From: Acidobacteriaceae bacterium
GTDB lineage: Bacteria > Acidobacteriota > Terriglobia > Terriglobales > Acidobacteriaceae
Direction: 5' to 3'
DNA: 9,106 bases
Assembly: GCA_003132825.1 (NCBI GenBank)
Contig: PKYX01000288.1
Span: 1-9,106, forward strand
Below the pieces are notes generated by a model. It was not told the DNA's origin. It worked only from the letters and a program-made list of their open reading frames with translations, and did no database searches. Both the position numbers and the translations under genes were made by a program. Below are positions 6,617-9,106 of this stretch, piece by piece (within the stretch, counting starts at the first letter, position 1; each line of letters begins with the position of its first letter).

Positions 6617-8146
6617 ATGCCGACTTTTGCCGCCGTGGACATCGGGTCGAACTCTGTTCGGTTGAAAATCGCCCGGCTCACCGGCCGGCGCCTCCGCGAG
6701 ATCCACGAAGACCGCGAAGTGACCCGACTCGGCGAATGGGCTTTCCGCACCGGGTTGCTGTCGCCTGACGCCATGGCTCTCACCGTGAAGGTCCTGCGCC
6801 GGTTTCATCGCGAGGTACAGAACACGGGGGCCGAGTCGGTGCGCGTGGTGGGCACGAGCGCCTTGCGCGATGCACGCAATTCGCGAGCCTTTCTCGAGTG
6901 GGTGCGGTCGGCGACGGGATGGACGGTCGAAATCATCTCCGGGGTGGAAGAGGCGCGGTTGATTCATTTGGGCCTGGTCTCCACCTTGCGGGTGAGTTCT
7001 TCGCCCACCCTGATGCTCGACCTCGGAGGCGGGAGTTGCGAGCTGACCATCTCGAACCAGGGTCACATTCGCGAGACCGTGAGTCTGCCGCTCGGCGCCG
7101 TGCGCCTGACCAATGAGTTCTTCCGCCACGACCCTCCGCGCAAGACTGAATTGCGGCGCCTGCGGGGATTTGCGGCGCGCGAAATCGGGCGCATCGCCGA
7201 GCGGGTGGTGCGGGCCCGTCCGAGAGTCGTTCTGGCTACCTCGGGCACCGCGGCCTCGCTCGCCACCCTCTGCCACGGCCTGTACAAGACCAAGGGGCCA
7301 CGGGCCACCATGGTGTCGCGCATCCAGCTGCGTCACGTGGCCAAAATGCTGGCGCGGCTGCCGCTTGAGGAGCGCAAGAAGCTCTCGGGTGTCGGCCCCA
7401 AGCGGGCGGAGATCATCGTGGCGGGCGTCGTGGTGTACGACGAGCTTCTCGAGCGCTGCCAGTTGAGCGGCTTCCGCTATTCGCCGCTCGGCCTGCGGGA
7501 CGGACTGCTGGCGCAAATGGCGGCGGAGTATGACCGCAGCACCCGTTCCGGCAAGCAGCTGGAGTCGGAACGCTGGGACTCGATCCGCGCGGCCGTGGAA
7601 CATTACCGGGTGGACATGCCGCATGCGCTCAAAGTGCGCGAGGCGGCCATGCAGTTGTTCGCCGCGCTCAAGCCTCTCCACCAGCTTCCTCTGGAATACC
7701 GGGAATGGCTCTCGGCGGCGGCCATGCTGTACGAAGTCGGCGACTACGTGAACCGCAGCGGCCGGCACCGGCACACCCACTACATCATTTCGCATTCGGA
7801 AATTCTGGGTTACACGCCGCAGCAAAGAAGCATTATCGCGGCCATGGCGCGCTATCTGGGAAAGTCGCGGCCGGCGGCCGGGGATGAACCGATGAAGACA
7901 CTAGCTCCGGCCGACCGCGAGCACGTACGCCGAGCTTCGCTCCTGCTGCGGCTGGCCCGGGCTCTAAACCTCGGACGCAGCGGGGCCGTCGAACAGGCCA
8001 AAGTGCAATTGCAGAGCGGGGAGGCCAAGTTGGCGCTGGTGGCGAAAGGGCGTGCCGGGGTGGATTTGGAGCTGTGGGCGGTCGAAAAGGAGAAAAGCTA
8101 TTTCCGCGAGGTCTTCGGCCGCGAGCTTTCGGCGGCGGCCGTGTAG
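6617..8146 (+). CDS. ppx: Exopolyphosphatase / guanosine pentaphosphate phosphohydrolase (Ppx/GppA family)
   Basis: A 509-residue cytosolic enzyme expected to release terminal phosphate from polyphosphate, or from pppGpp in GppA-like members. It is an ASKHA-fold protein, with phosphate-1 loop AAVDIGSNSVRL (5-16), GTSALRDARN (79-88), the catalytic-glutamate segment SGVEEARL (108-115), phosphate-2 loop LDLGGGSCEL (134-143), LPLGAVRL (157-164), the adenosine-like motif LATSGTAAS (206-214) and SPLGLRDGLL (289-298). Residues ~315-415 are an HD-related helical domain, but the position usually held by His-Asp/Glu reads LYEVG (371-375), so its metal site looks incomplete. The rest (~430-509) matches the longer Ppx form. 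The frame extends upstream to 6398, but ATG 6617 puts the first loop five residues from the start, as is usual in the family. Ppx versus GppA cannot be settled from sequence alone; the neighbouring ppk favours polyphosphate. Its last 49 bases overlap the convergent sixA gene. Confidence 0.9.
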   Translation: MPTFAAVDIGSNSVRLKIARLTGRRLREIHEDREVTRLGEWAFRTGLLSPDAMALTVKVLRRFHREVQNTGAESVRVVGTSALRDARNSRAFLEWVRSATGWTVEIISGVEEARLIHLGLVSTLRVSSSPTLMLDLGGGSCELTISNQGHIRETVSLPLGAVRLTNEFFRHDPPRKTELRRLRGFAAREIGRIAERVVRARPRVVLATSGTAASLATLCHGLYKTKGPRATMVSRIQLRHVAKMLARLPLEERKKLSGVGPKRAEIIVAGVVVYDELLERCQLSGFRYSPLGLRDGLLAQMAAEYDRSTRSGKQLESERWDSIRAAVEHYRVDMPHALKVREAAMQLFAALKPLHQLPLEYREWLSAAAMLYEVGDYVNRSGRHRHTHYIISHSEILGYTPQQRSIIAAMARYLGKSRPAAGDEPMKTLAPADREHVRRASLLLRLARALNLGRSGAVEQAKVQLQSGEAKLALVAKGRAGVDLELWAVEKEKSYFREVFGRELSAAAV

Positions 8147-8628
8147 AGGCTGCGCAGCATCTTCGGGGTCAGCGACCATTGCAGGCTGGCTGAGTTGCGC
8201 CCCAACTCCAGTCTGACGATGGCACCCTTTTTCAGTTCGACGGCGGCTTCGCAGCCCGGCTCACTGATCGAGCGCCCCAGAAACTCACTGAGATTGGGAT
8301 TGTGGCCGACCACCAGGATGCTTTGATAGCGGGCGTATTTGGCAAGCATGGTGCGGAAATCGGCGAAGGACGCGCCGGGGCGAAGAGCGGCCTCGAGCTC
8401 GAGCTTCCCTTCGTAGCTGAGTTCGTTGCCCACCAGAGAAGCGGTCTGGGTGGCGCGTTTCAGGGGGCTCGAGAGAATCAGCTCGACCTGAACGTCCATC
8501 GCGACCAGCGCCCGACCCACATATCCGCACTGTTCGATTCCCGACGGGTCGAGAGCCCGTTTCTCGTCCTTTTTCGGATTGCTGAGCCGCTCCCCGGCGC
8601 TCGCGTGACGTAGGAAATAGAGAATCAT
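8098..8628 (-). CDS. sixA: SixA-type phosphohistidine phosphatase (histidine phosphatase superfamily)
   Basis: A 176-residue single-domain cytosolic histidine phosphatase. The RHG-type motif LRHASAG (6-12) supplies the phospho-accepting His8 and Arg7. ILSSPLKRATQTA (51-63) supplies the second arginine region, and LVVGHNPNLSEF (105-116) the second catalytic His109. Its length, slightly above E. coli SixA (~160 residues), and the LRHASAG start fit the SixA branch, which dephosphorylates His on signalling or phosphotransfer proteins; the target here is unknown. The start lies 6 bases after the ppk stop, and AAGGG just before the ATG, overlapping the ppk stop codon, can serve as its ribosome-binding site. 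This indicates an operon, possibly with translational coupling. The last 16 codons and stop run antisense to the ppx 3' end and encode a tail (AAAESSRPKTSRK) outside the catalytic core. Confidence 0.88.
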   Translation of the reverse strand: MILYFLRHASAGERLSNPKKDEKRALDPSGIEQCGYVGRALVAMDVQVELILSSPLKRATQTASLVGNELSYEGKLELEAALRPGASFADFRTMLAKYARYQSILVVGHNPNLSEFLGRSISEPGCEAAVELKKGAIVRLELGRNSASLQWSLTPKMLRSLYTAAAESSRPKTSRK

Positions 8629-8634
8629 CTGCCC

Positions 8635-9106
8635 TTATCGTTCCTTTCCAACCCCGGCCTTGGTGCCCGGGACCTTCGCCGCACCGGTCGGGCGACGGCG
8701 AGGCGCGGCCGGTGCGGGAATCGCCTCGAGCGGCATTTTTCCTTCTGCCAGTCCGATGAGAAATTCCTGGGCATTGAAGGCGGCTGCTCCGGCCGGCGGC
8801 TGGCGCTTCCCCTGCACCTTCCAGGCGCGGATGTAGGTTCCGTCCTTCTGCAGCAAGCGGGCTTTCACGTTGTCCGAGAGGTAGGCCTCAAGAATTTCCT
8901 GGCGGACGCGCTCGCGCAACAGGGCGTCCTTCAGCGGGAAAATGACCTCGACGCGTTCATAGAGGTTCCGCGGCATCCAGTCGGCGCTCCCCAGGTAGAC
9001 TTCCTCCTGGCCGCCGTTTGAGAAGTAGTAGATGCGGCTGTGCTCGAGGAAGCGGCCCACAATGCTGCGTACGCGAATGTGATCGCTCACGCCCCGCACG
9101 CCCGGA
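8635..9106 (-). CDS. ppk1: Polyphosphate kinase 1, C-terminal part (5' end beyond window)
   Basis: The last ~156 residues of PPK1, which reversibly transfers the ATP gamma-phosphate to growing polyphosphate. The visible reading frame begins [20 protein letters not shown] and continues [33 protein letters not shown]. These are hallmark segments of the second C-terminal (phospholipase D-like) domain. The His in FLEHSR corresponds to the second conserved catalytic-domain histidine of PPK1. After the core, residues ~105-156 form an Ala/Pro/Lys/Arg-rich tail, probably disordered. The gene is cut by the window edge, not truncated in nature as far as can be seen: coding continues through the last complete codon at 9103-9105. 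TAA at 8635-8637 is followed after 6 bases by sixA, so the two are very likely co-transcribed. No promoter is visible because the 5' end is absent. Confidence 0.92.
   Translation of the reverse strand, partial: PGVRGVSDHIRVRSIVGRFLEHSRIYYFSNGGQEEVYLGSADWMPRNLYERVEVIFPLKDALLRERVRQEILEAYLSDNVKARLLQKDGTYIRAWKVQGKRQPPAGAAAFNAQEFLIGLAEGKMPLEAIPAPAAPRRRPTGAAKVPGTKAGVGKER

Noticed and set aside
8302..8613. 103-codon plus-strand frame opposite sixA
   Set aside because: It is antisense to the conserved catalytic core of SixA and has no ribosome-binding site or domain.

Overview
The window looks like chromosomal DNA from an Acidobacteriota-type bacterium. It is GC-rich, with long stop-free antisense frames. 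It carries a carboxypeptidase-regulatory-like surface protein and a 'fused MFS/spermidine synthase-like' protein, both of types very common in acidobacterial genomes. The taxonomic call is inference from gene content; there is no rRNA or other direct marker. I see no tRNA, rRNA, CRISPR array, IS element or prophage gene.

Layout: 1-198 is a left flank that I cannot assign. At 199-1236 (+) is an exported two-domain protein with a regulatory-like beta-sandwich and an uncharacterised C-terminal domain. It converges, across a candidate hairpin terminator, on a minus-strand pair. The first of the pair in transcription order is a 1059-residue membrane protein (3320-6499, -) built from a duplicated transporter-like region, a spermidine-synthase-like methyltransferase fold and TPR repeats. 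The second is an exported c-type cytochrome/PQQ-propeller dehydrogenase of the polyvinyl-alcohol-dehydrogenase type (1332-3194, -), which probably has its own promoter.

The right third is a polyphosphate module. A Ppx/GppA exopolyphosphatase (6617-8146, +) is divergent from the membrane protein. Its 3' end overlaps, tail to tail on opposite strands, a SixA-type histidine phosphatase (8098-8628, -). That gene lies 6 nt behind the end of a polyphosphate kinase 1 gene whose 5' part is off the right edge (8635-9106, -). Ppk makes polyphosphate and Ppx removes it; SixA is co-transcribed with ppk by inference from spacing.

I found no clearly new system. The points most worth a second look are the three-part membrane/SpeE-like/TPR fusion with a non-canonical active site, the ppk-sixA/ppx convergent overlap, and several small dyads in the intergenic gaps.
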